Positions 48,971 to 57,484 of a DNA stretch of 64,000 bases are shown here, in pieces (the first letter of the stretch is position 1; every line of letters starts with the position of its first letter). The stretch is from the NCBI RefSeq assembly GCF_000472705.1, contig NZ_KI421455.1, positions 62,001-126,000 of the forward strand, given 5' to 3'. The translations under genes and the position numbers were made by a program. Origin of the DNA: Mesorhizobium erdmanii USDA 3471. Lineage in GTDB: Bacteria; Pseudomonadota; Alphaproteobacteria; Rhizobiales; Rhizobiaceae. The notes under the pieces were generated by a model. It had not been told where the DNA came from. It saw only the letters and a program-made list of their open reading frames with translations, and made no database searches.

Positions 48971-50005
48971 TCATGCCTGTCTGTCGATCAGTCTGGCTGC
49001 GAGGTGCGAAAGCAGCTTCACCGCCTCGCCATAGGTTCTGGCCTTTTCGGGATTGGAGGCGTTGCCGTCCAGCGCGCGCTTGTAGACACCCTGGCAGATC
49101 GCCGCCAGGCGAAAGAAGGAGAAGGCGAGGAAGAACGTCCAGTTGCCGATGCCGGTGAGCCCGCGCCGCCGGCAATAGGCGGCGACATAGTCTTCCTCGG
49201 AAGGCAGGCCGAGCGCGGCACGGTCGACGCCGCCGAGGCCGCGAAAGCCCGAAGCATGCGGCAGCCGCCATTGCATGCACTGATAGGCGATGTCGGCAAA
49301 GGGGTGGCCTGAGGTCGACAACTCCCAGTCGAGCACCGCGATGACCCGTGGCCGGTCCGGTGCGAAGATCAGATTGTCCAGCCGGTAGTCGCCATGGACA
49401 AGCGATATCAGGCCGTCGTCCGCGGGCATGTGCATTTCCAGCCATGCGATCAGTTGGTCCATGTCGGCAATGCCGCCGGTTTCCGAAGCCCGGTACTGGC
49501 TGGTCCAGCGCGCCAGCTGCCGCTCGAAATAATTGCCCGGCCGGCCGAAATCCGAGAGGCCCACGGCGTCGACGTCGACATCGTGCAGGGCCGCGAGCGT
49601 GGCGTTCATGGCGTCGTAGATCGCGGCGCGCTCGCCATTGTCGCGGGCTTCTGGCAGCGCCGGATCCCAGAAAATGCGGCCGTCGAGGAAATCCATGACA
49701 TAGAACATGCGGCCGATCGGCGACTCTTCCGCCGACAGATGCAGCATTTCGGGCACCGGCACGGCGGTGGCGGCAAGCGCTTTCATCACGCGGAATTCGC
49801 GGTCCACCTGATGCGCCGATTTCAGCAATTGCCCGGGCGGCTTGGCACGCAGCACGTAGCGGCCGCTGGCCGCCGTCAGGAGATAGGTCGGGTTCGACTG
49901 GCCGGATTTGAATTTTTCGATTGAAGCGAGCCCGGAAAAGCCCGGGATTTCCGCCTCGAGGTAAGGCGCGAGCGCTGCCTGGTCGAGCGCGTTCGGGTCG
50001 TTCAT
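48971..50005 (-). CDS. Aminoglycoside-phosphotransferase-fold kinase, ACAD10/11 N-terminal type
   Basis: A 344-residue protein of the APH/choline kinase fold. Kinase motifs are the phosphate-binding SGQSNPTYLLTAASGRYVL, the lysine in YVLRAKPPGQLL, the Brenner loop LVHGDYRLDNLIFAPDRP with the catalytic Asp, and VIAVLDWELSTSGHPFADIA. It closely resembles the N-terminal half of human ACAD11 and LvaA, which phosphorylate 4-hydroxyacyl-CoAs. The acyl-CoA dehydrogenase that resembles the other half is encoded at 51472. The ATG at 50005 overlaps the MaoC stop by four bases. The substrate is inferred from these relatives. Confidence 0.85.
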   Translation of the reverse strand: MNDPNALDQAALAPYLEAEIPGFSGLASIEKFKSGQSNPTYLLTAASGRYVLRAKPPGQLLKSAHQVDREFRVMKALAATAVPVPEMLHLSAEESPIGRMFYVMDFLDGRIFWDPALPEARDNGERAAIYDAMNATLAALHDVDVDAVGLSDFGRPGNYFERQLARWTSQYRASETGGIADMDQLIAWLEMHMPADDGLISLVHGDYRLDNLIFAPDRPRVIAVLDWELSTSGHPFADIAYQCMQWRLPHASGFRGLGGVDRAALGLPSEEDYVAAYCRRRGLTGIGNWTFFLAFSFFRLAAICQGVYKRALDGNASNPEKARTYGEAVKLLSHLAARLIDRQA

Positions 50006-50487
50006 GCGGTCTCGGGCTGGCGTTCGATCAGCGTCAGCGTCAGCCAGCGGGCGGTCAGCGCCGGTTTCTTCGAACCCTCGATCTCGATCGTCACGTCGTG
50101 CGCCGTCTGCACCCAGCCCGACGGCCTGACCTTGACGTCGGCCAGCACGAAACGGGTGCGGATGCGCGCACCGGTCTTCACCGGCGCCAGGAAGCGCAGC
50201 GAATCGAAGCCGTGGTTGACGCCCATCTTGCCGTTTTCCAGCGGCGGCATGGTCTCGAAGGTCATTGCCGACAGCAGCGACAGCGACAGGAAGCCATGCG
50301 CGATGGTGCCGCCGAACGGCGTCTCGCGCTTGGCCCGCTCGGGGTCGCAGTGAATGAACTGGTGGTCGTCGGTGGCGTCGGCGAACTGGTCGATCATGCG
50401 CTGCGTCACCACCCGCCACGGCGAGACACCAACCTCCTTGCCGACACTGGCCAGAAGCACATCGAGACTGATCGGTTCCACGCTCAT
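50002..50487 (-). CDS. MaoC family enoyl-CoA hydratase-like protein
   Basis: A 161-residue hotdog-fold protein of the MaoC group, which hydrates enoyl-CoA. The active-site stretch is MIDQFADATDDHQFIHCDPE with Asp and His, followed by GGTIAHGFLSLSLLSAM. It overlaps the kinase gene by four bases and starts 55 bases after the upstream SDR gene stop, so these act in one pathway. An R-specific hydratase in beta-oxidation-like degradation is the likely role. Confidence 0.88.
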   Translation of the reverse strand: MSVEPISLDVLLASVGKEVGVSPWRVVTQRMIDQFADATDDHQFIHCDPERAKRETPFGGTIAHGFLSLSLLSAMTFETMPPLENGKMGVNHGFDSLRFLAPVKTGARIRTRFVLADVKVRPSGWVQTAHDVTIEIEGSKKPALTARWLTLTLIERQPETA

Positions 50488-50542
50488 GTCCTCCAGTTCA
50501 CCTCCGACTTCTACGGCCGGAAAATGTCATTCTTGAATAAGG

Positions 50543-51358
50543 TCAGTCCTTGAACAAGGTCAAACCATGCTGCACCGACTGCCCGCCGTCGATCGGCAGG
50601 ATGGCGCCGGTGACATAGCTGCCCGCACGGCTGCACAAATAGAGCGTTGCGCCGGCAATGTCATCCGCTGCGCCGATGCGGCCGATCGGAACATGGCTGC
50701 CGACATGCCTGGCCTGCTCATCCGTGCCGGTGGCAAAGGCCGTCATCCGGCTTTGGAAGGGGCCGGGGGCAAAAGCGTTGACGGTGATGCGGCGAGCGGC
50801 GAATTCGAGCGCGAGCGTGCGTGTCAGATGATGCACCGCAGCCTTGGACGCGGTGTAGGAATAGGCGTCGTCGGCCAGCGGCTGCGTGCCCATCACCGAA
50901 CCCAGATTGATCACGCGGGCCGGATCGGCGTCGCTGGCGGCCGCCTCGAGCAGCGGCAGTAATTCGCGCGTCAGGTGGAAGACAGCGGTGACATTGACAC
51001 CGAACACCTTGGCCCATGCCGAATAGGGAAAGCTCTCGAGCGGCGCACCCCAGGAAACACCGGCATTGTTGATCAAAATATCGAGTCTATCGGTCCGCGC
51101 CTTGACCTCGGCGACGAGCGCGGCGATGCCAGCCTCGCTGGAGACGTCGCCGGCAAAGCCCTCGGCGCGGCCTGGCGCGCCCAGCCCGTTCACTTCGGCG
51201 GCGACCTTGATGCAGTCCTCGCCCTTGCGCGACGAGATCATTACGCTGGCGCCGGCCCTGACCAGGGCGGTTGCCGCCATGCGGCCGATGCCGGTCGCGG
51301 CGCCCGTAACCAGCGCGGTCTTCCCGGCCACCGAAAACAGCTCGTCCAGATAGGCCAT
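50543..51358 (-). CDS. SDR family oxidoreductase, 3-oxoacyl reductase-like
   Basis: A 271-residue SDR protein from the ATG at 51358. Motifs are ALVTGAATGIGRMAATALVR (TGxxxGIG), ILINNAGVSWGAPLESF (NNAG), INLGSVMGTQPLADDAYSYT with the catalytic Ser, and YTASKAAVHHLTRTLALEF (YxxxK). The C-terminus IGRIGAADDIAGATLYLCSR and GAILPIDGGQ is typical of FabG-like enzymes. It is the first gene of the minus-strand operon and faces the acyl-CoA dehydrogenase gene across a 113-base shared promoter region. Confidence 0.88.
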   Translation of the reverse strand: MAYLDELFSVAGKTALVTGAATGIGRMAATALVRAGASVMISSRKGEDCIKVAAEVNGLGAPGRAEGFAGDVSSEAGIAALVAEVKARTDRLDILINNAGVSWGAPLESFPYSAWAKVFGVNVTAVFHLTRELLPLLEAAASDADPARVINLGSVMGTQPLADDAYSYTASKAAVHHLTRTLALEFAARRITVNAFAPGPFQSRMTAFATGTDEQARHVGSHVPIGRIGAADDIAGATLYLCSRAGSYVTGAILPIDGGQSVQHGLTLFKD

Positions 51359-51471
51359 TCCAATCCTCCGCGCCTCGCCTGGGCAAAGAGTTCGCGTTGA
51401 CAAGGCTATCCGAAGTACAGTCATCCTTGCCACTGACAAAATGCCAGGCCTGCATGAAGGGTTAGCGACCG

Positions 51472-52713
51472 ATGACGGAGATGAATCTCGGCATGACCGA
51501 GCGGCTGAAGCCGATCCACGCGCGTGTCGCATCCATGGTGCGCGACGAAATCATGCCGCTCGACAAGGAGTTTTTGGGTGAGGTGGGCAAGGAAGGCGAC
51601 CGCTGGGTCTATACGGCGCGCCAGAGCGAGATCCTCGAAGGGCTGAAGAAGTCGGCACGGGAGCGTGGCCTGTGGAACTTCTGGCTGACCGGCTCGGAAC
51701 GCGGTTACGGCCTCTCAACCGTCGAATACGCTTATCTCGCCGAGGAAATGGGCAAGGCACATCTTGGCGCCGAGACCTTCAACTGCTCCGCGCCCGACAC
51801 CGGCAATATGGAGGTGCTGGAGCGCTATGGCTCGGCCGACCACAAGAAAACATGGCTCGAACCGCTTCTGGATGGGAAAATCCGCTCGGCCTATCTGATG
51901 ACCGAGCCGGATGTCGCGTCATCCGACGCCACCAACATTGCGATGCGCTGCGAGCGGCAAGGCGACTGCTATGTCCTCAACGGCGAAAAATGGTGGGCGT
52001 CGGGCGCCGGCGACCCGCGCTGCGCCATCTACATCGTCATGGTGCGGACGGGGGGCGACGCAGAACCGCAGCACCGCCGCCATTCGATGATCCTGGTCCC
52101 TGCCGACACCAAGGGAGTGACCAAGGTGCGGGCCATGCAGGTCTATGGCGACGATGACGCGCCGCATGGCCACATGCACCTTCGCTTCGACAATGTCCGG
52201 GTCCCGGCCTCGAACATGATCCTCGGCGAGGGCAGGGGATTCGAGATCGCGCAAGGGCGGCTCGGGCCCGGCCGCATCCATCACTGCATGCGCGCCATAG
52301 GCCAGGCCGAGATGGCGCTGGAACTGCTGTGCCAGCGTTCGGTGCGCCGCGAGGCCTTCGGCCAACCCCTGGCCAAACTCGGGGCCAATTTCGACATCAT
52401 CGCCGAATGCCGCATGGAGATCGAGATGGCGCGGCTGCTCTGCCTCAAGGCGGCGTGGATGATCGACCAGGGCGACGCGCGTGCCGCTGCCCCCTGGATC
52501 AGCCAGATCAAGGTCATCGCACCACGCGTCGCCCTCAAGGTCACCGACGAGGCGGTGCAGATGTTCGGCGCGCAAGGCATCAGCCAGGACACGCCGCTGG
52601 CGCGCTCGTGGACACATCTGAGGACATTGCGCCTTGCCGACGGGCCTGACGCCGTGCATCGCCGGCAGGTGGCGCGGACGGAGCTGAGGAAATACACGCA
52701 GGAGAAGGTCTGA
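51472..52713 (+). CDS. Acyl-CoA dehydrogenase, ACAD11 C-terminal type
   Basis: A 413-residue FAD-dependent acyl-CoA dehydrogenase-fold protein. Signatures are LMTEPDVASSDATNIAMRCE, YVLNGEKWWASGAGDPRCAI, MILGEGRGFEIAQGRLGPGR followed by IHHCMRAIGQAEMALELLC, and MFGAQGISQDTPLARSWTHL. The GEGRGFEIxQGRLGPGRIHHCMR motif is that of the ACAD10/ACAD11 group, which in humans is fused to an APH-fold kinase. Here that kinase is a separate gene nearby. In LvaC and ACAD11 the enzyme removes phosphate from a 4-phosphoacyl-CoA and rearranges it. Such a role is inferred, not shown. Confidence 0.88.
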   Translation: MTEMNLGMTERLKPIHARVASMVRDEIMPLDKEFLGEVGKEGDRWVYTARQSEILEGLKKSARERGLWNFWLTGSERGYGLSTVEYAYLAEEMGKAHLGAETFNCSAPDTGNMEVLERYGSADHKKTWLEPLLDGKIRSAYLMTEPDVASSDATNIAMRCERQGDCYVLNGEKWWASGAGDPRCAIYIVMVRTGGDAEPQHRRHSMILVPADTKGVTKVRAMQVYGDDDAPHGHMHLRFDNVRVPASNMILGEGRGFEIAQGRLGPGRIHHCMRAIGQAEMALELLCQRSVRREAFGQPLAKLGANFDIIAECRMEIEMARLLCLKAAWMIDQGDARAAAPWISQIKVIAPRVALKVTDEAVQMFGAQGISQDTPLARSWTHLRTLRLADGPDAVHRRQVARTELRKYTQEKV

Positions 52714-52771
52714 GCGGCAGCCCGGTCCGCCGCGCTTTGGACCTTCTGTCAACAACCACGGAGTGTCACCG

Positions 52772-53809
52772 ATGACCATTCCCTCCGAAATGAAGGCGTT
52801 GCTCCTGGTCGGCGACGGCTACACCAAGACGCCGAGCGGCAGTGCGCTCGAGGCGATGGAGCCCTATCTCGAGCCGGGCAGCATCGCGGTGCCGGTGCCC
52901 GGACCGAGCCAGGTGCTGATCAAGGTCAGCCTGGCGTCGATCAACCCGTCCGATGTCGCCTTCATCAAGGGCCAGTACGGCCAGCCGCGCGCCAAGGGCC
53001 GGCCGGCCGGCTTCGAGGGTGTCGGCACCGTCGTCGCCAGCGGTGACGAGCCCTATCCCCAAAGCCTCGTCGGCAAGCGCGTCGCCTTCGCCACTGGCCT
53101 CAGCAACTGGGGGTCGTGGGCCGAATTCGCCGTCGCCGAGGCGGCGGCCTGCATTCCGCTGCTCGACACGGTGCGCGACGAGGATGGCGCGGCGATGATC
53201 GTCAATCCGCTCACCGCGATCGCCATGTTCGACATCGTCAAGCAGGAAGGCGAAAAGGCGTTCGTGATGACCGCCGGCGCCAGCCAGCTCTGCAAGCTGA
53301 TCATCGGCCTGGCCAGGGAGGAAGGGTTCCGGCCAATCGTCACGGTACGCCGCGACGACCAGATCGCGCTGCTGAAAGAGATCGGCGCTGCCCATGTGCT
53401 CAATGAGAAGGCGCCGGATTTCGACGCTACGCTGCGTGAGGTGATGAAGGCCGAACAGCCGCGCATCTTCCTCGATGCGGTCACCGGACCGCTGGCCACG
53501 GCCATCTTCAATGCGATGCCGAAGCGTGCGCGCTGGATCATCTATGGCCGACTCGATCCTGAAGCCACGGTAATCCGCGAGCCCGGCCAACTGATCTTCC
53601 AGCACAAACATATCGAAGGTTTCTGGCTGAGCGAATGGATGCGTCAATCCAAGGAGCGGCGGGGTCCGGCGATCGTGGAAGCGCAGCAGCGTTTTTCCGA
53701 CGGGCGCTGGGCAACCGACGTGACGGCCGTCGTGCCGTTCGCCGAGGCGATGACGCGGGTACCGGCCGAACTGGCCAAGCCCAACGGCAAGGTGTTCATC
53801 CGGCCTTGA
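52772..53809 (+). CDS. Zinc-type quinone oxidoreductase-like MDR protein
   Basis: A 345-residue medium-chain dehydrogenase/reductase of the quinone reductase group. Family parts are the N-terminal GroES-like domain (QVLIKVSLASINPSDVAFIK), GRPAGFEGVGTVVASGD, and the nucleotide-binding domain with KAFVMTAGASQLCKLIIGLA. It lacks the zinc ligands of true alcohol dehydrogenases. It follows the acyl-CoA dehydrogenase gene by 58 bases and probably shares its transcript; an enoyl-CoA or quinone reductase activity is possible. The ATG at 52772 follows GGAGTG. Confidence 0.85.
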   Translation: MTIPSEMKALLLVGDGYTKTPSGSALEAMEPYLEPGSIAVPVPGPSQVLIKVSLASINPSDVAFIKGQYGQPRAKGRPAGFEGVGTVVASGDEPYPQSLVGKRVAFATGLSNWGSWAEFAVAEAAACIPLLDTVRDEDGAAMIVNPLTAIAMFDIVKQEGEKAFVMTAGASQLCKLIIGLAREEGFRPIVTVRRDDQIALLKEIGAAHVLNEKAPDFDATLREVMKAEQPRIFLDAVTGPLATAIFNAMPKRARWIIYGRLDPEATVIREPGQLIFQHKHIEGFWLSEWMRQSKERRGPAIVEAQQRFSDGRWATDVTAVVPFAEAMTRVPAELAKPNGKVFIRP

Positions 53810-54028
53810 TGCCGTTCGAAGGGTATCAGAGCCCTGAATACGAGGCTTTCAAGAGGCCCCTTGAAGGTCAGGGTGCCCCGGCATTTCACCACTCGCGGTG
53901 GCCCGCCGGGCTACGGCCGCGTCTTTCAGCCCCCTATGCCACGCCGCTTTGTCCGTGATATGCCGCCGCCATCGAATGCCGGGACAGTGCTGGACCGAGC
54001 CTGTCCCGGGTGTTGTGGGGTGTCTTTG

Positions 54029-55225
54029 ATGACGATGTCCAAGCCGGTTTTCGACCGTTTGGGACTTGGCCTGTGGATCGGGGCGTTCCTGATCGTTCTT
54101 GCCTTGGTTCTGTGGTCTCCCCACACGCGGACGGTCTGGCAAGCCTATATAGACGGCAGTGAGGCGCTGCTGGCCCGCCGGCCGCTCTACAATCTCCAAT
54201 CCGAGATGGGCTATCTCTACGCGCCGGCTTTTGCCACGCTTTATGTTCCATTGGTAAAGCTCGGTCCGCATCTCGGCGGCCTGCTGTGGCATATTATCGG
54301 CTTCGCGGTGCTGACCTTCGCCGCGATGCGGCAGGTGCGCAAGCTCGGCGGCGGGGAATTGCCGTGGCTGCTTTCCTTCGGGCTGTTCCTTGCCCTGCCG
54401 ATGGCGCTGGGGGCGATCCGCAACGGTCAGGCGACGATCCTTCTGACCGGCGCCTGCTGGCTTCTCACCCTGTCGGCACTCGAAGGTCGGCGCGCCGAAA
54501 CCTTCTTCTGGGCTTCGGTCGCCATCATCGCCAAGCCGACCGCGGTCATCATGTTGCTGTTGGTGGGTGCCCTGCGTTTCCGGCTGATACCGGTGCTGGT
54601 GCTGGCGGTGCTGTTCGTGCTCGCTTTGCCCTACGCCTTTGCTCCCGCCAGCTATCTCAACGACCAGTATCGTGTTTTTGCAGAAATGCTGACCTCGATG
54701 GCCGTCGACAATGCCAACCATTTCGTTCCCACCGATTTCACGGCGCCGTTTACCAAAATGGGGCTGCCTCTCCCGGAATTCGGTGCCACGATCGTGCGCA
54801 TCGTCATGGCCCTGTTCACGCTTTGCGCGGTCGTCTGGTTCGACCGCAAGCTCGAACGCGGAACGGCCGGTCTCGCCATCTTCCTGACGGCGACGTTCTA
54901 CATGTGCGTCTTCAACCCGCGCGTCGAGCCCAACACCTATGCCATGATCGCGGTGCCCGCCGGTCTCGCTGTTGCCTTGTTGTGGCGCGAGGAGCGAGGT
55001 GGCGTGCTGGCTTCGGTGCTGTCCTTGATGCTGTTCCTGACCGGATTGACGGGGGTCGAGCGCCATATCCAGGATTTGACATACCCCTGGTTCAGGCCGG
55101 TCGCGGTCACCGTCATCGCCGGTTCCCTGATCTGGTGGTTCTGGGCGAAAGCAGGCGACAAGGGGGCGCGAGACACGACGATGCGAGACAAGGTGATGAA
55201 TGAAAGGCCCGTCGCAAATGGCTGA
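54029..55225 (+). CDS. Membrane glycosyltransferase, GT87 (DUF2029) type
   Basis: A 398-residue polytopic protein of the GT-C superfamily, related to GT87 mannosyl/glycosyltransferases that use polyprenyl-phosphate sugars. It has about nine hydrophobic helices (LGLWIGAFLIVLALVLW, LLSFGLFLALPMALGAI) and the DUF2029 segments LYNLQSEMGYLYAPAFATLY, GAIRNGQATILLTGACW, FWASVAIIAKPTAVIMLLLV and NPRVEPNTYAMIAVPAGLAV. The start may be 54029 or 54035. It leads a four-gene set (GT87, GT2, ChbG-like, GtrA) whose members overlap, apparently an outer-envelope sugar cassette. Confidence 0.82.
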   Translation: MTMSKPVFDRLGLGLWIGAFLIVLALVLWSPHTRTVWQAYIDGSEALLARRPLYNLQSEMGYLYAPAFATLYVPLVKLGPHLGGLLWHIIGFAVLTFAAMRQVRKLGGGELPWLLSFGLFLALPMALGAIRNGQATILLTGACWLLTLSALEGRRAETFFWASVAIIAKPTAVIMLLLVGALRFRLIPVLVLAVLFVLALPYAFAPASYLNDQYRVFAEMLTSMAVDNANHFVPTDFTAPFTKMGLPLPEFGATIVRIVMALFTLCAVVWFDRKLERGTAGLAIFLTATFYMCVFNPRVEPNTYAMIAVPAGLAVALLWREERGGVLASVLSLMLFLTGLTGVERHIQDLTYPWFRPVAVTVIAGSLIWWFWAKAGDKGARDTTMRDKVMNERPVANG

Positions 55226-56201
55226 GTCGCGGCCCGTTCTCGATATCGTCGCGCCGTTCTTCAACGAGGCGCCATCGGCATCGGCCTTTGCCGCACTGCT
55301 CGACAAGCTCGAAGCCGAAGTGTCGCGGCGTTTCGGCATGGCCCTCCACAAGATCCTGGTCGACGATGGCAGCCGCGACGATGGCGCCGAGCGCTTCTCG
55401 CGGGCGCTCTCGGGGTCCTGGGAGATCGTGCGGCTTAGCCGCAATTTCGGCAAGGAGGTCGCGGTGCTCGCCGGCCTCGACCAGTCGCGCGGCGACATGG
55501 CGCTGGTCATGGACGCCGATCTCCAGCATTCGATGGACACCAGCCTGAAGATGATCGCCGAACTGGTGGAAAATCCAGATATCGATGTCGTCTACGCGCA
55601 GAACGACCGCCGCGAGGCCAGCTGGCGGCGCAGCCAGCTGGCGCGGCTTTTCTACAGCCTGATCAACTCGAGCCAGCGTTTCGACATTCCCGAGAATGCT
55701 GGCGATTTTCGCGTCATGCGCGGTGCCGTGGTGCGCGCGCTGACCAGCCTGCGCGACAAGCGGCGCTTCAACAAGGGTCTGTTCGCCTGGGCCGGTTTCC
55801 GCCAGAAAGCCATACAATATTCGCCGGAGAACCGCGCCACGGGCACGTCGAAATGGAGCCGGCTCAACCTGATCGCCTTCTCGCTGGAAGGTTTTACTTC
55901 CTTTTCCGTCATCCCATTGCGCATCATCAGCCTAAGCGGAATGCTGGCGGCGTTGGCGGGCCTCGCTTACGGAGCCAAAGTGTTCTTCGAGGTGATGTTC
56001 TACGGCATCGCCGTCCCCGGGTATCCCAGCCTCATGGTCGCCGTCGTCCTGCTCGGTGGCCTCAACCTCACCTTGCTCGGCCTGATCGGCGAATATGTCT
56101 GGGTCACGCTCTCGGAAAGCAAGGACCGCCCGGTCTATATCGTGCGTGATGTCGTGCGCGGCGATGTTTTGGACCGGCCGCCAGGCGCACCCGGCGCATG
56201 A
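55200..56201 (+). CDS. Family 2 glycosyltransferase, polyprenyl-phosphate sugar synthase type
   Basis: A 333-residue protein with an N-terminal GT2 domain and two C-terminal helices, like dolichyl-phosphate mannose synthase-type and GtrB/ArnC proteins that load a sugar onto undecaprenyl phosphate. Motifs: LDIVAPFFNEAPSASAFAAL, ILVDDGSRDDGAERF, LVMDADLQHSMDTSL and RRSQLARLFYSLINSSQRF. C-terminal helices are VIPLRIISLSGMLAALAGLA and YPSLMVAVVLLGGLNLTLLG. It overlaps the GT87 gene by 26 bases; the ATG at 55218 is an alternative start. Sugar identity unknown. Confidence 0.86.
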   Translation: MKGPSQMAESRPVLDIVAPFFNEAPSASAFAALLDKLEAEVSRRFGMALHKILVDDGSRDDGAERFSRALSGSWEIVRLSRNFGKEVAVLAGLDQSRGDMALVMDADLQHSMDTSLKMIAELVENPDIDVVYAQNDRREASWRRSQLARLFYSLINSSQRFDIPENAGDFRVMRGAVVRALTSLRDKRRFNKGLFAWAGFRQKAIQYSPENRATGTSKWSRLNLIAFSLEGFTSFSVIPLRIISLSGMLAALAGLAYGAKVFFEVMFYGIAVPGYPSLMVAVVLLGGLNLTLLGLIGEYVWVTLSESKDRPVYIVRDVVRGDVLDRPPGAPGA

Positions 56202-57016
56202 CGCGACGCATCCGCCTGATCGCCGACGACTACGGCCTGGCGCCTGGGGTCTCCGCAGCGATTCTCGAGCTGCTCGACCGTGGCCGCTTGACCGGCACCG
56301 GCTGCATGACCGGCTTTCCGGAATGGCCGGATGCGGCGGCGCGCATAAAGCCGCTGTGCGGCCGCGCGGCGGTCGGGCTGCACCTGACCCTCACCGACCA
56401 GCCGGCCGTCACCGGCCGGTCTAGCCTGGCGCCGGGAGGCCGACTGCCACCGCTGCGTTCACTGGCGCTGCCGGTCCTGCGCGGCGGCATTGACGCGCGA
56501 GACGTCCATGCCGAGCTCGACGCGCAATACAACCGCTTCGTCGAGGCGCTTGGCCGCCAGCCTGACTTCATCGACGGACACCAGCACGTGCATTTCCTGC
56601 CCATCGTGCGCACGTGGCTGCGGGGGCATTTCTCCGACGCTGGCGGCAAGCCGGCGCTGCGCGGTGCGCCGGCGCTAGGCCATGCCGCCGTGGCGCCGAA
56701 AGTCGCGGCAATCGCAGCCTTGGCCACTGGCTTCAACCGGTCGATGGCGCGCGCCGGCTTCAGCATTTTCAAGCCGCTCGCCGGCATCTATGACTGGCGG
56801 CAACCCGAACGGTTCGCGCCGGCTCTACAGGCAGCCGTCGAGGCGCTGCCTGAACGAGGCCTGTTCATGTGCCATCCCGGCCATGTCGACGAGACGCTGC
56901 GGGCGCGCGACCCGATGCAAGGCGTGCGGGAAGTGGAATTCACCGTCCTGGCCTCGGACGCGTTCGGCGCCAGCCTCGCCCGCGCCGGTGTCGAGATCAT
57001 GGACGGCAAGGGATGA
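56198..57016 (+). CDS. ChbG/HpnK family deacetylase (YdjC-like)
   Basis: A 272-residue protein of the carbohydrate deacetylase family that includes YdjC/ChbG (chitooligosaccharide deacetylase) and HpnK. The metal-site motifs are RLIADDYGLAPGVSAAI, GLHLTLTDQPAV, DFIDGHQHVHFLPIVRTWLR and LFMCHPGHVDETLRARDP. It may remove an acetyl group from a sugar in the glycan built by the neighbouring glycosyltransferases. It overlaps both neighbours by four bases, a strong sign of functional coupling. Confidence 0.83.
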   Translation: MTRRIRLIADDYGLAPGVSAAILELLDRGRLTGTGCMTGFPEWPDAAARIKPLCGRAAVGLHLTLTDQPAVTGRSSLAPGGRLPPLRSLALPVLRGGIDARDVHAELDAQYNRFVEALGRQPDFIDGHQHVHFLPIVRTWLRGHFSDAGGKPALRGAPALGHAAVAPKVAAIAALATGFNRSMARAGFSIFKPLAGIYDWRQPERFAPALQAAVEALPERGLFMCHPGHVDETLRARDPMQGVREVEFTVLASDAFGASLARAGVEIMDGKG

Positions 57017-57423
57017 GCGGCGCCGAACAGCCCCGCCGCTCGACCCGCAGCAAGATCGTTCGCTTTGCCATTGTCGGGTTGGCGAACACGGCTATCGACC
57101 TGGCCGGCTTTTTCCTGTTGCTCAAGCTGCATTTGCCGCCATTGCCGGCCAACGTCATCTCATGGTCGATCGCCGTCGTCTTCTCTTTCGTGGCGAATGG
57201 TTTCTGGTCGTTCGAGCGCAACCAGGCCATCCGTCTGCATGATGCCTTCCTGCGTTTCGTCTCGCTCGGAGCGCTGATTTCGCTCGGTGTCTCCAGCCTG
57301 TCGATCGAACTCTTCGCCGGCATTGCCGGTGTGTGGCCGGCAAAGATCGGCGGTGTCATTGTGGCGGCGGTGCTGAATTTCCTCGCCGCGCGCTGGTCGA
57401 TCGAGGGCCGGCTGCTGAAGTAG
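57013..57423 (+). CDS. GtrA family flippase-like protein
   Basis: A 136-residue protein with four membrane helices, of the GtrA/DPMS-like family that flips undecaprenyl-phosphate-linked sugars or helps GT2 proteins. Segments: FAIVGLANTAIDLAGFFLLL, NVISWSIAVVFSFVANGFWS (family motif), LRFVSLGALISLGVSSLSIE and IGGVIVAAVLNFLAARWSIE. It ends the cassette, overlapping the deacetylase stop (ATGA). The GT2-GtrA pair is a common lipid-sugar module; the receptor glycan is not known. Confidence 0.87.
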   Translation: MSGAEQPRRSTRSKIVRFAIVGLANTAIDLAGFFLLLKLHLPPLPANVISWSIAVVFSFVANGFWSFERNQAIRLHDAFLRFVSLGALISLGVSSLSIELFAGIAGVWPAKIGGVIVAAVLNFLAARWSIEGRLLK

Positions 57424-57484
57424 CAGCGCACTCTTCCTTTGCAAAATTGGGCGCAAAACAGCCATTCCGCGTCCCGACCTTACC

